Notes: generated by a model from the sequence alone, not told the origin. Counted from the first letter of the stretch, positions 1 through 5,734 are shown. The stretch: DNA of 7,544 nucleotides from Pseudomonadota bacterium (GCA_023431055.1 JAEYXX010000096.1:1-7544), one strand, 5' to 3'. A program made the numbers and translations.

Positions 1-171
1 ATTTTGCCTCGGGCTTCCTTCAGATTCGCAGTCACCCACGACACCCTTGCCTCTGGCTAACACTTCCCCTTGCCGGGTGTGTAGAGGACTTTCACCTCCT
101 AGTCGTCCAGCTCACCACCACAGTGAATCGAACAGCGCCAGTCACGGCGCTACGCGCCATGCCTGGCGCAC
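1..171 (-). mobile_element. Group II intron, 5' end (domain I), probably bacterial class C; partial
   Basis: Read on the minus strand, the segment starts with GTGCGCC, matching the group II intron 5' consensus GUGYG. A stem-loop follows: GCGCC, loop AGGCAT, GGCGC (169 down to 154). Further conserved domain I blocks appear in the expected order: GGTGAAAGTCC (96-86), GTTAGCC (61-55), GCAAGGGTGTCGTGG (50-36) and AATCTGAAGGAAGCC (26-12). These match what I remember of the Oceanobacillus iheyensis class IIC intron, which has the same blocks in the same order. The 5' boundary sits just after the T-run of the fadD1 terminator, the preferred target of class C introns. The rest of the ribozyme, any reverse transcriptase/maturase ORF and the 3' end lie left of base 1, so intactness cannot be judged. 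Group II intron identity is strong; class C is inferred from sequence resemblance and insertion site. Confidence 0.87.
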
Positions 172-199
172 CAATAAAAAACCCGCCGTAGCGGGTTTT
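172..199 (-). terminator. Intrinsic terminator of fadD1
   Basis: On the minus strand there is a 9-bp perfect stem AAAACCCGC / GCGGGTTTT (199-191 with 186-178) around a 4-base loop. A run of T residues then ends in ATTG (to 172). It lies 19 bp past the fadD1 stop codon, as expected for a Rho-independent terminator. The opposite strand also gives a TTTT tail after the stem, so it may work in both directions. The group II intron begins at the very next base, so this hairpin plus T-run is also the likely intron target. Confidence 0.9.
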
Positions 200-217
200 C
201 GTTTCAGCAGGATCGAA

Positions 218-1906
218 TCACTTCTTGCCCAGCTTCTTCAGCTCTTCGTCGCGCAGTTCGCGGCGCAGGATCTTGCCGACGTTGGTGGTCGGCAGCACGT
301 CGCGGAACTCGACGGCCTTGGGCACCTTGTAGCCGGTGAGGTTGGCGCGCATGTGCTCCATCACCTGCTCCTTGGTCAGGCTCTCGCCCGGTTTGACCAC
401 CACGAACACCTTGATCGCCTCGCCGGATTTTTCGTCCGGCACGCCAATGGCGGCGCACTGCAGCACGCCCGGCAGGGTTGCCAGCACGTCTTCCAGCTCG
501 TTCGGGTAGACGTTGAAGCCGGACACCAGAATCATGTCCTTCTTGCGGTCGACGATGCGCAGGTAGCCGTCTTCCTGGATCAGGCCGATGTCGCCGGTCT
601 TCAGCCAGCCTTCGGCGTCGAGGATCTCGTCGGTGGCTTCCTGTCGCTGCCAGTAGCCCTTCATCACCTGCGGGCCCTTCACGCACAGCTCGCCGATTTC
701 GCCGATGGCCAGCTCCTGGCCGTCGTCATTGATGATCTTGCACAGCGTCGAAGGCACCGGAATGCCAATGGTGCCAAGCTGGATGGCGCTGAACGGGTTG
801 ACCGTGGCCACCGGGCTGGTCTCGGTCATGCCAAAGCCTTCACAGATGGCGCAGCCGGTGACTTCCTTCCAGCGCTCGGCGGTGGCCAGTTGCAGGGCCA
901 TACCGCCGGAGACGGTGAGCTTCAGGCTGGAGAAGTCCAGCTTGCGGAAGTCCTCGTTGTTGCACAGGGCGACGAACAGGGTGTTGAGGCCGACGAAACC
1001 GGTGAAGCGGTACTTGGCCAGGTCCTTGACCACGGCCGGCAGGTCGCGCGGGTTGGTCAGCAGAATGTTGTGGCCACCGATCAGCATCATCGCCATGCAG
1101 TGAAAGGTGAAGGCGTAGATGTGGTAAAGCGGCAGCGGCGCGATCAGCACTTCGCAACCTTCATCGAGGTTGGCACCCATCAGCTCCTTGACCTGCAGCA
1201 TGTTGGCCACCAGGTTGCGATGGGTGAGCATGGCGCCCTTGGCCACGCCGGTGGTGCCGCCGGTGTATTGAAGCACGGCGATGTCGGCATTGCTCGGGTT
1301 GGCTTCGCTGAAGCTCTGACCACGGCCCTTGGCCAGGGCATCGTTGAGCTTGACCGCCTGCGGCAGGTTGTAGGCCGGCACCATCTTCTTCACGTGCTTG
1401 ATCACGAAGTTGACCAGCAGACGTTTGAAGGTCGGCAGCATGTCGCCAACTTCGGTGACGATCACCGTCTTCACCCCGGTCTTGGGCACGACCTGCTCGG
1501 CCAGGTGGGCCATGTTGGCCAGGCAGATCAGCGCCTTGGCGCCGGAGTCGTTGAACTGGTGCTCCATTTCCCGCGCGGTGTACAGCGGGTTGGTGTTGAC
1601 CACCACCAGGCCGGCGCGCATGGCACCGAAGACCACGATGGGATATTGCAGGACGTTGGGCAGTTGCACGGCGATGCGGTCGCCGGGCTTGAGATCGGTG
1701 TGCTTCTGCAGGTAGGCGGCGAAGTCACCGGAGAGCTTGTAGATCTCGCCGTAGGTGAGCGTCTTGCCCAGGTTGCTGAAAGCAGGCTTGTCGGCGAAGC
1801 GTTGGCAGGACTCTTTCAATACCGCGAGGATGTTCGGGTACTGGTCGGGATTGATTTCGGCAGCGACCCCAACGGGATACTTGTCCTTCCAGAAGTTTTC
1901 GGTCAT
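218..1906 (-). CDS. fadD1: Long-chain-fatty-acid--CoA ligase FadD1
   Basis: ATP-dependent acyl-CoA synthetase of the ANL superfamily. It makes acyl-AMP from a fatty acid and then the acyl-CoA thioester that enters beta-oxidation; FadD proteins act at the inner face of the cytoplasmic membrane. The 562 residues match the usual FadD length (E. coli about 561). Visible motifs: P-loop-like YTGGTTGVAKGA (214-225), GFGMTETSP (357-365), TGD (437-439), the FACS-signature stretch DRKKDMILVSGFNVYPNELE (453-472), and the C-terminal PTTNVGKILRR with catalytic Lys545. The ATG is preceded by AGGAG (1920-1916) with 9-base spacing. It is the downstream member of a tandem pair with fadD2 but lies 390 bp away, so it probably has its own promoter. 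The C-terminus (EELKKLGKK) and overall sequence match P. aeruginosa FadD1 as I recall it. Chain-length preference cannot be read from the sequence. Confidence 0.95.
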   Translation of the reverse strand: MTENFWKDKYPVGVAAEINPDQYPNILAVLKESCQRFADKPAFSNLGKTLTYGEIYKLSGDFAAYLQKHTDLKPGDRIAVQLPNVLQYPIVVFGAMRAGLVVVNTNPLYTAREMEHQFNDSGAKALICLANMAHLAEQVVPKTGVKTVIVTEVGDMLPTFKRLLVNFVIKHVKKMVPAYNLPQAVKLNDALAKGRGQSFSEANPSNADIAVLQYTGGTTGVAKGAMLTHRNLVANMLQVKELMGANLDEGCEVLIAPLPLYHIYAFTFHCMAMMLIGGHNILLTNPRDLPAVVKDLAKYRFTGFVGLNTLFVALCNNEDFRKLDFSSLKLTVSGGMALQLATAERWKEVTGCAICEGFGMTETSPVATVNPFSAIQLGTIGIPVPSTLCKIINDDGQELAIGEIGELCVKGPQVMKGYWQRQEATDEILDAEGWLKTGDIGLIQEDGYLRIVDRKKDMILVSGFNVYPNELEDVLATLPGVLQCAAIGVPDEKSGEAIKVFVVVKPGESLTKEQVMEHMRANLTGYKVPKAVEFRDVLPTTNVGKILRRELRDEELKKLGKK

Positions 1907-2009
1907 GGAAGCCCACTCCTAAGCAACAGCTGATCTTCACCGCGCGCAGGCGGTTGTTTGTTGTGTGTTTAGCTCGCTTTACCGCTGGCCCACGGCCCGG
2001 AAGCGCGCC

Positions 2010-2023
2010 GAGAGTAGCAGCTT
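2010..2023 (-). promoter_or_regulatory. Candidate fadD1 core promoter element shared with fadD2
   Basis: On the minus strand this reads AAGCTGCTACTCTC. It differs at one base from AAGCTGCTACTTTC upstream of fadD2 (4038-4025). TACTCT would be a weak -10 element. No good -35 is present: the best is CTGGTG at an 18-base spacing. The distance to the fadD1 ATG is about 104 bases, against about 40 for fadD2. The sharing is seen directly; promoter function is inferred. Confidence 0.35.
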
Positions 2024-2103
2024 TGCCAGAGGCCCACCAGCACCAAGAACGGCCTACGCAGTCGTAAAAGTGACCGAAAAGGACCAACAAGTCACAACGC
2101 GAG

Positions 2104-2127
2104 TTTTCTGCCGATGATCGGCGAAAA
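2104..2127. promoter_or_regulatory. Palindromic element upstream of fadD1, possible operator
   Basis: GCCGAT-g-ATCGGC (2110-2122) is a perfect 13-base palindrome. It is flanked by TTTTC (2104-2108) and GAAAA (2123-2127), which continue the symmetry after a single-base bulge. There is no T-run on either strand after it, so a terminator is unlikely. A dimeric regulator site about 200 bp upstream of fadD1 is possible. I do not recognise it as a known operator. Confidence 0.35.
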
Positions 2128-2212
2128 GCCTCTAGCTCGCATATTGCAGCGTTTGGAGCCTAGCGCGTAAGTGTGACCGATGCAGTGCGGTAGCGCATGC
2201 AACAGGTATTGG

Positions 2213-2231
2213 CGGTTACGAAATCACAACA
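2213..2231 (+). repeat. Copy A of the shared fadD upstream motif
   Basis: CGGTTACGAAATCACAACA matches the minus-strand sequence CGGTTACGAATCACAACA at 4113-4096 except for one inserted A. The motif is semi-palindromic, with the form GTTnnGAnnTCnnAAC, as expected for a dimeric transcription factor site. This copy lies about 310 bases upstream of the fadD1 ATG and just downstream of the fadD2 stop. Confidence 0.5.
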
Positions 2232-2262
2232 ATTGGACTGCCGATGGCAGCGGGAGGCGGGA

Positions 2263-2290
2263 AGCCCCTTCTCTACCGCGAGAAGGGGCT
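2263..2290 (-). terminator. Strong hairpin after the fadD2 stop, no T-run
   Basis: An 11-bp perfect inverted repeat AGCCCCTTCTC / GAGAAGGGGCT (2263-2273 with 2280-2290) has a 6-base loop and begins 6 bases past the fadD2 stop. On the minus strand it is followed by TTCCCGCC rather than a T-run. It may therefore be a weak or factor-assisted terminator, or a 3' hairpin that stabilises fadD2 mRNA and allows some readthrough into fadD1. The hairpin is certain; termination is inferred. Confidence 0.6.
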
Positions 2291-2296
2291 CTGGAG

Positions 2297-3985
2297 TCAG
2301 GCGATATCGCGCAGCTCGCGGCGCAGGATCTTGCCGACCGGGGTCATGGGCAGGGCGTCCTTGAACACGATGTGCTTGGGCACCTTGTAGCCGGTGAAGT
2401 TTTCCTTGCAGTAGGCCTTGAGCTCTTCCACGGTCACGCCGCCGTCACGCGGCACCACGAACAGCTTGACCACTTCCCCGGATTTCTCGTCCGGCACACC
2501 GATGGCCGCACAGCTGGCGACTTTCGGGTGAGCCATGATCACATCCTCGATCTCGTTGGGGTACACGTTGAAGCCGGAGACGATGATCATGTCCTTCTTG
2601 CGGTCGACGATGCGCACGAAACCGTCCGGGTCGATCACCGCGATATCGCCGGTCTTGAACCAGCCTTCGGCGTCGAGCACTTCGGCGGTGGCTTCCTCGC
2701 GCTGCCAGTAGCCCTTCATCACCTGCGGACCCTTGATGCACAGCTCGCCGCGTTCGCCCAGTGGCAGCTCGTTGCCGTTGTCGTCGATCACCTTGAACGC
2801 GGTGCCCGGCACCGGGATGCCGACCGTACCCAGGCGCGCCTTGTCGCCGTAGGGGTTGGTGCTGGCCACTGGCGAGGTCTCGGTCAGGCCGTAGCCTTCG
2901 ACCACGGTGCAGCCGGTCATCTGCTGCCAGCGCTCGGCGGTGGCCTTGACCAGCGCGGTACCGCCGGAGTTGGTGACCTTGAGGCTGGAGAAGTCCAGGT
3001 TCTTGAACTCGGGGTGATCCATCAGCGCGACGAACAGGGTGTTGAGGCCCAGCAGCGCGGAGAACTTCCACTTGCCCAGCTCCTTGACGAAGCCCGGGAT
3101 GTCGCGCGGGTTAGTGATCAGTACGTTGTGATTGCCGTTGACCATCATGCACATGCAGTTCGCGGTGAAGGCATAGATGTGATACAGCGGCAGCGGCGCG
3201 ATCATGATCTCCTGGCCCTGCTTCATCAGCGGCGTGCCATCCGGGCCGAGCTGCGACAGGCAGGCATCGACCTGCAGCATGTTGGCCACCAGGTTGCCGT
3301 GGGTGAGCATGGCGCCCTTGGCCACGCCCGTGGTGCCGCCGGTGTACTGCAGCACGGCGATGTCGTCGTGGCTCGCCTTGACCGGCGCCAGCGCCTGGCC
3401 GTGGCCCTGCTTGAGCACCTGCTTGAAGGGGATGGCCTGGGGCAGATGGTAGTCCGGCACCATCTTCTTGACCTTCTTCACCACGGTGTTGACCAGCCAG
3501 CCCTTGAGGCTCGGCAGCAGGTCGCCCATCCTGGCTTCGATCAGGTACTCGATCTCGGTATCCGGCAGCACTTCCTGCACCAGCTTGCCGAACATGTTCA
3601 GGTACACCAGCGCGCGCACGCCGGCATCCTTGAACTGGTGACGCATCTCGCGGGCGGTGTACAGCGGGTTGGTGTTGACCACGATCAGCCCGGCGCGCAT
3701 GGCGCCGAACACCACGATCGGATACTGCAGCACGTTGGGCATCTGCACGGCGATGCGGTCGCCCGGCTTGAGATCGGTGTGCTTCTGCAGGTAGGCGGCG
3801 AAGGCGGCGGAGAGGCGATCCAGCTCGGCATAGTTCAGCGTGACACCAAGATTGCTGAAGGCCGGACGGTCGGCGAAGCGCTTGCACGAGCGCTCGAACA
3901 CTTCGATCACCGACTTGTAGCTGGATAGGTCGATATCGTTGGGCACGCCAGGGGCGCGTTTGTCGTTCCAGAAATCAGGTTGCAT
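2297..3985 (-). CDS. fadD2: Long-chain-fatty-acid--CoA ligase FadD2
   Basis: Second acyl-CoA synthetase, a tandem paralogue of fadD1. It also has 562 residues but differs in the N-terminus (MQPDFWNDK), the C-terminus (ends LRDIA) and a loop at about 243-257 that is several residues longer than in FadD1. Motifs: YTGGTTGVAKGA (214-225), GYGLTETSP (364-372), TGD (445-447), DRKKDMIIVSGFNVYPNEIE (461-480) and MTPVGKILRR with catalytic Lys552. The ATG has GAGGA (3998-3994) 8 bases upstream. It is transcribed divergently from the hydrolase-phaJ pair, with 217 bp between start codons. It activates fatty acids for beta-oxidation; two paralogues in one locus suggest different chain-length preference or induction, which the sequence does not show. 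The name follows the order and sequence remembered from P. aeruginosa. Confidence 0.94.
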   Translation of the reverse strand: MQPDFWNDKRAPGVPNDIDLSSYKSVIEVFERSCKRFADRPAFSNLGVTLNYAELDRLSAAFAAYLQKHTDLKPGDRIAVQMPNVLQYPIVVFGAMRAGLIVVNTNPLYTAREMRHQFKDAGVRALVYLNMFGKLVQEVLPDTEIEYLIEARMGDLLPSLKGWLVNTVVKKVKKMVPDYHLPQAIPFKQVLKQGHGQALAPVKASHDDIAVLQYTGGTTGVAKGAMLTHGNLVANMLQVDACLSQLGPDGTPLMKQGQEIMIAPLPLYHIYAFTANCMCMMVNGNHNVLITNPRDIPGFVKELGKWKFSALLGLNTLFVALMDHPEFKNLDFSSLKVTNSGGTALVKATAERWQQMTGCTVVEGYGLTETSPVASTNPYGDKARLGTVGIPVPGTAFKVIDDNGNELPLGERGELCIKGPQVMKGYWQREEATAEVLDAEGWFKTGDIAVIDPDGFVRIVDRKKDMIIVSGFNVYPNEIEDVIMAHPKVASCAAIGVPDEKSGEVVKLFVVPRDGGVTVEELKAYCKENFTGYKVPKHIVFKDALPMTPVGKILRRELRDIA

Positions 3986-4025
3986 TGTTCTTGTCCTCTT
4001 CCCCTGAAGTGATCTGACTGCCCGG

Positions 4026-4053
4026 AAAGTAGCAGCTTGGAGCCGAGCCGCAA
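4026..4053 (-). promoter_or_regulatory. Candidate fadD2 sigma-70 promoter
   Basis: On the minus strand TTGCGG (4053-4048) and TACTTT (4031-4026) are separated by 16 bases, giving a plausible but imperfect -35/-10 pair with a start point near 4019. The -10 lies inside the 14-mer shared with the fadD1 leader (here 4025-4038), which adds weight. Neither box is close to consensus, so an activator may be needed. Confidence 0.4.
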
Positions 4054-4095
4054 ATAGCTCGAAGGCGTCATTGATGGGCTGAATTTCGCAATAAA

Positions 4096-4113
4096 TGTTG
4101 TGATTCGTAACCG
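4096..4113 (-). repeat. Copy B of the shared fadD upstream motif, in the divergent intergenic region
   Basis: The minus strand reads CGGTTACGAATCACAACA. Its core GTTGTGATTCGTAAC (plus strand, 4097-4111) has the symmetric form GTTnnGAnTCnnAAC. It lies about 112 bases upstream of the fadD2 ATG and 92 upstream of the hydrolase ATG, so a bound regulator could affect both directions. It resembles the PsrA-type CAAAC/GTTTG operator only loosely, and I do not assign a regulator. Confidence 0.5.
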
Positions 4114-4145
4114 ATCTTTACTGCTTCGAAGAAAACCGCGGTGCT

Positions 4146-4173
4146 TTGCCTGATGACGGCCAAGGTGCACAAT
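4146..4173 (+). promoter_or_regulatory. Candidate sigma-70 promoter of the hydrolase-phaJ operon
   Basis: TTGCCT (4146-4151) and CACAAT (4168-4173) are 16 bases apart, each matching 4 of 6 consensus positions. The start point would be near 4180, leaving a leader of about 23 bases that contains the AAGGA ribosome site at 4192-4196. This fits translation from the ATG at 4203. Confidence 0.4.
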
Positions 4174-4191
4174 GCCGCCAATCTCCGGCAC

Positions 4192-4196
4192 AAGGA
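4192..4196 (+). promoter_or_regulatory. Shine-Dalgarno fixing the hydrolase start at 4203
   Basis: AAGGA lies 6 bases before ATG 4203. The frame stays open upstream to a TTG at 4146, but no ribosome site precedes that codon, and the 19 extra residues (MPDDGQGAQ...) have no family character. Confidence 0.8.
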
Positions 4197-4202
4197 TTCG
4201 CC

Positions 4203-5153
4203 ATGCGCCACAACGCCTTCCCCCTGGTAACCCAGGACGGTCTGCACCTGCACGTCAACCACTGGCATGGTGACCAGCCGCCGCGCGCGGTGGTCATGCT
4301 GTCCCACGGCATGGCCGAACACAGCCTGCGCTATGCACGCCTGGCCGAAAGCCTGGTAGCCGCCGGCTTCGACCTCTATGCGCTGGACCAGCGCGGCCAT
4401 GGCCAGAGCGCCGCTCAAGGCGTGCTCGGCCACTACGCCGACGAAGGCGGCTGGGACAAGGTGGTCGGCGACCTGGCCTCGCTCAATCACCATATCCGCC
4501 AACGCTACCCACAGGCGCCGATCTTCCTGTTCGGCCACAGCATGGGCAGCTACATCGGCATGGCCTACCTGATGGGCCACAGCTGCAGCCTGCAGGGCGC
4601 CGTACTCTCAGGCTCCAACTACCAGCCGGTGGCGCTGTACAAGGCTGCCCGGCTAATCGCCGGTTTCGAGCGCTGGCGCCTGGGCCCCAAGGGGCGCAGC
4701 AAGGTCATCGATTTTCTTTCCTTCGGCTCGTTCAACAAGGCCTTCAAACCCAACCGCACGGCCTTCGACTGGCTCAGCCGCGACCCGGCGGAAGTGGACA
4801 AATACGTGACCGACCCGCTGTGCGGTTTCGTCTGCACCACGCAGCTGTGGTGTGACCTGCTCGACGGCCTGCAATACATCACCCCGGTCGAGAACCTGGC
4901 GCAGATTGATGCCGACCTGCCGCTGCTGGTGATCGGCGGCTCACGCGACCCGGTCAGCGACGGCAAGCGCCTGAGTGATCTGGCAGGCGCCCTGCGCGAG
5001 GCCGGCGTGCGCGACGTGCAACTGAAGATTTATCCCGAGGCCCGTCATGAGTTGCTCAACGAGAGTAATCGCGACGAGGTCACCACCCACCTGATCGACT
5101 GGCTGCAGCAGGCGCTGAGCCAGGATCGAAGCCCAATCAAGGAGTGTCCATGA
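4203..5153 (+). CDS. Alpha/beta hydrolase, serine aminopeptidase S33 / monoacylglycerol lipase-like
   Basis: A 316-residue alpha/beta hydrolase of the Hydrolase_4 (S33) group, which includes lysophospholipases and monoacylglycerol lipases. The oxyanion region is SHGMAEH (34-40), followed by LDQRGHGQS (61-69). The nucleophile elbow is GHSMG with Ser113, the likely acid is Asp249 in GGSRDPVSD, and the catalytic His is 282 in PEARHELLNE. There is no signal peptide or membrane segment, so it is probably cytoplasmic. The start at 4203 has an AAGGA site. The stop overlaps the phaJ start by four bases (ATGA), implying co-translation. The neighbours (fadD2 divergent, phaJ coupled) suggest it cleaves a lipid-derived ester or thioester, supplying fatty acid to FadD or acting on hydroxyacyl products. 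The substrate is an inference; PA3301 of P. aeruginosa holds the equivalent position as I recall. Confidence 0.9.
   Translation: MRHNAFPLVTQDGLHLHVNHWHGDQPPRAVVMLSHGMAEHSLRYARLAESLVAAGFDLYALDQRGHGQSAAQGVLGHYADEGGWDKVVGDLASLNHHIRQRYPQAPIFLFGHSMGSYIGMAYLMGHSCSLQGAVLSGSNYQPVALYKAARLIAGFERWRLGPKGRSKVIDFLSFGSFNKAFKPNRTAFDWLSRDPAEVDKYVTDPLCGFVCTTQLWCDLLDGLQYITPVENLAQIDADLPLLVIGGSRDPVSDGKRLSDLAGALREAGVRDVQLKIYPEARHELLNESNRDEVTTHLIDWLQQALSQDRSPIKECP
5139..5144 (+). promoter_or_regulatory. Shine-Dalgarno fixing the phaJ start at 5150
   Basis: AAGGAG sits 5 bases before ATG 5150, inside the end of the hydrolase gene. An in-frame GTG at 5144 overlaps this site and cannot use it, so ATG 5150 is the better start. 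Confidence 0.85.
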
Positions 5154-5620
5154 CCCAGGTAACCAATATCCCCTACGAGGCCCTCGAAGTCGGCCAGCAG
5201 GCGAGCTTCGAGAAACAGGTCGAAGAGCGCGACGTGCAACTGTTCGCCGCCGTCTCCGGTGACAACAACCCGGTGCACCTGGACGCCGCCTTCGCCGCCG
5301 AGACCATGTTCAAGGAGCGCATCGCCCACGGCATGTTCACTGGCGCCCTGATCAGCGCCGCCATCGCCTGCAACCTCCCCGGCCCGGGCACCATCTACCT
5401 CGGCCAGCAGCTCAAGTTCACCCGCCCGGTGAAGCTCGGCGATACCCTTACCGTGAAGCTGGAAGTGCTGGAAAAACTGCCGAAGAACCGCGTGCGCATC
5501 GCCACCCGCGTGTTCAACCAGGACGGCAAGCAAGTGGTCGACGGCGAAGCCGAAGTGCTCGCCCCGAGCGCCGAGCAGACCGTGACCATGCCGCCGATGC
5601 CGCAGGTGACCGTAAACTGA
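5150..5620 (+). CDS. phaJ: (R)-specific enoyl-CoA hydratase (MaoC/PhaJ family)
   Basis: Single-hotdog hydratase of 156 residues that converts trans-2-enoyl-CoA from beta-oxidation to (R)-3-hydroxyacyl-CoA, a precursor for polyhydroxyalkanoate synthase. The hydratase-2 signature is clear: SGDNNPVHLD (36-45) carries the catalytic dyad Asp38 and His43, equivalent to Asp31/His36 of Aeromonas caviae PhaJ. ERIAHGM (56-62) follows, with Ser69 at the position of the A. caviae active-site Ser62. Then come GPGTIYLGQQLKFTRPVKLGD (78-98) and a C-terminal RVFNQDGKQVVDGEAEV strand pair (120-136). Length and sequence match P. aeruginosa PhaJ1, reported to prefer short (C4-C6) enoyl-CoA; whether that preference holds here is inferred. 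It overlaps the hydrolase stop by 4 bp, is probably made by coupled translation, and is followed by an intrinsic terminator. Confidence 0.93.
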   Translation: MTQVTNIPYEALEVGQQASFEKQVEERDVQLFAAVSGDNNPVHLDAAFAAETMFKERIAHGMFTGALISAAIACNLPGPGTIYLGQQLKFTRPVKLGDTLTVKLEVLEKLPKNRVRIATRVFNQDGKQVVDGEAEVLAPSAEQTVTMPPMPQVTVN

Positions 5621-5632
5621 TGCGCTGCAAGC

Positions 5633-5670
5633 TGGTGCGCGACAGCTCTGGCGCGCACCACTTTTGTTCT
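5633..5670 (+). terminator. Intrinsic terminator of the hydrolase-phaJ operon
   Basis: A perfect 9-bp stem TGGTGCGCG / CGCGCACCA (5633-5641 with 5652-5660) has a 10-base loop and is followed by CTTTTGTTCT. It begins 12 bases after the phaJ stop. It separates the fatty-acid genes from the permease unit. Confidence 0.85.
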
Positions 5671-5689
5671 ATGCTCACAACGCAATTCT

Positions 5690-5716
5690 AGAAATGCGCT
5701 TCAAAAAGGCATTTCT
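5690..5716. promoter_or_regulatory. Inverted repeat 1 upstream of the codB-like gene, possible activator site
   Basis: AGAAATGC (5690-5697) and GCATTTCT (5709-5716) are perfect 8-bp arms. The symmetry continues inward as CTT / AAG around CAAA with one bulged G. The centre is about 99 bases upstream of the predicted sigma-54 start point, a normal enhancer distance. As RNA it would form a hairpin followed by TTG, so a backup terminator is the alternative reading. Confidence 0.45.
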
Positions 5717-5734
5717 TTGTGCAAACAGCACAAA
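5716..5734. promoter_or_regulatory. Inverted repeat 2 upstream of the codB-like gene, possible activator site
   Basis: TTTGTGC-AAACA-GCACAAA is a perfect 7-bp inverted repeat with a 5-base spacer, centred at 5725, roughly 77 bases upstream of the predicted start point. It is not the NtrC consensus, whose half-sites run GCAC...GTGC; here they run GTGC...GCAC. It could bind another sigma-54 activator or the adjacent PucR-type regulator. Confidence 0.5.

Larger units (their letters stand above)
1907..2296. other. Non-coding fadD2-fadD1 intergenic region
   Basis: This 390-bp stretch between two co-directional genes shows no convincing coding sequence; frames crossing it lack a ribosome binding site. 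From the fadD1 side it holds the fadD1 Shine-Dalgarno AGGAG (1916-1920), a 14-mer shared with the fadD2 leader (2010-2023), and a GTGAC / GTCAC inverted pair (2070-2074, 2091-2095). Next come a palindrome (2104-2127), a small hairpin TGCA-g-TGCG-GTAG-CGCA-TGCA (2181-2201), a motif shared with the fadD2 upstream region (2213-2231), and the hairpin after fadD2 (2263-2290). The length and number of symmetric elements suggest a regulated promoter region or a small untranslated RNA, but I find no strong sigma-70 promoter. Confidence 0.6.

Noticed and set aside
47..1933. Very long plus-strand open frame opposite fadD1 (628 codons)
   Set aside because: It mirrors a well-supported fadD gene, gives a His/Gln/Val-rich product with no family features, has no ribosome site and crosses the intron and terminator. 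Long antisense frames are common opposite GC-rich genes.
1907..2296. PsrA or FadR-type operator upstream of fadD1
   Set aside because: There are GTTTG-like pieces near 1950-1970 but no matching CAAAC half-site at the right spacing.
2180..3928. Long plus-strand open frame opposite fadD2 (582 codons), similar to the one opposite fadD1
   Set aside because: The resemblance between the two antisense frames only reflects the homology of fadD1 and fadD2 on the other strand. There is no start signal or recognisable domain.
4146..4202. Upstream TTG start adding 19 residues to the hydrolase
   Set aside because: There is no ribosome site before it, and it overlaps the candidate promoter. ATG 4203 has AAGGA at proper spacing and gives the expected N-terminus.
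5144..5149. GTG start two codons upstream of phaJ ATG
   Set aside because: It overlaps the Shine-Dalgarno AAGGAG itself; ATG 5150 has correct spacing and overlaps the hydrolase stop as ATGA.
5716..5734. NtrC binding site
   Set aside because: Half-sites are in the order GTGC...GCAC, the reverse of the NtrC consensus GCAC...GTGC, so I call only an unassigned inverted repeat.
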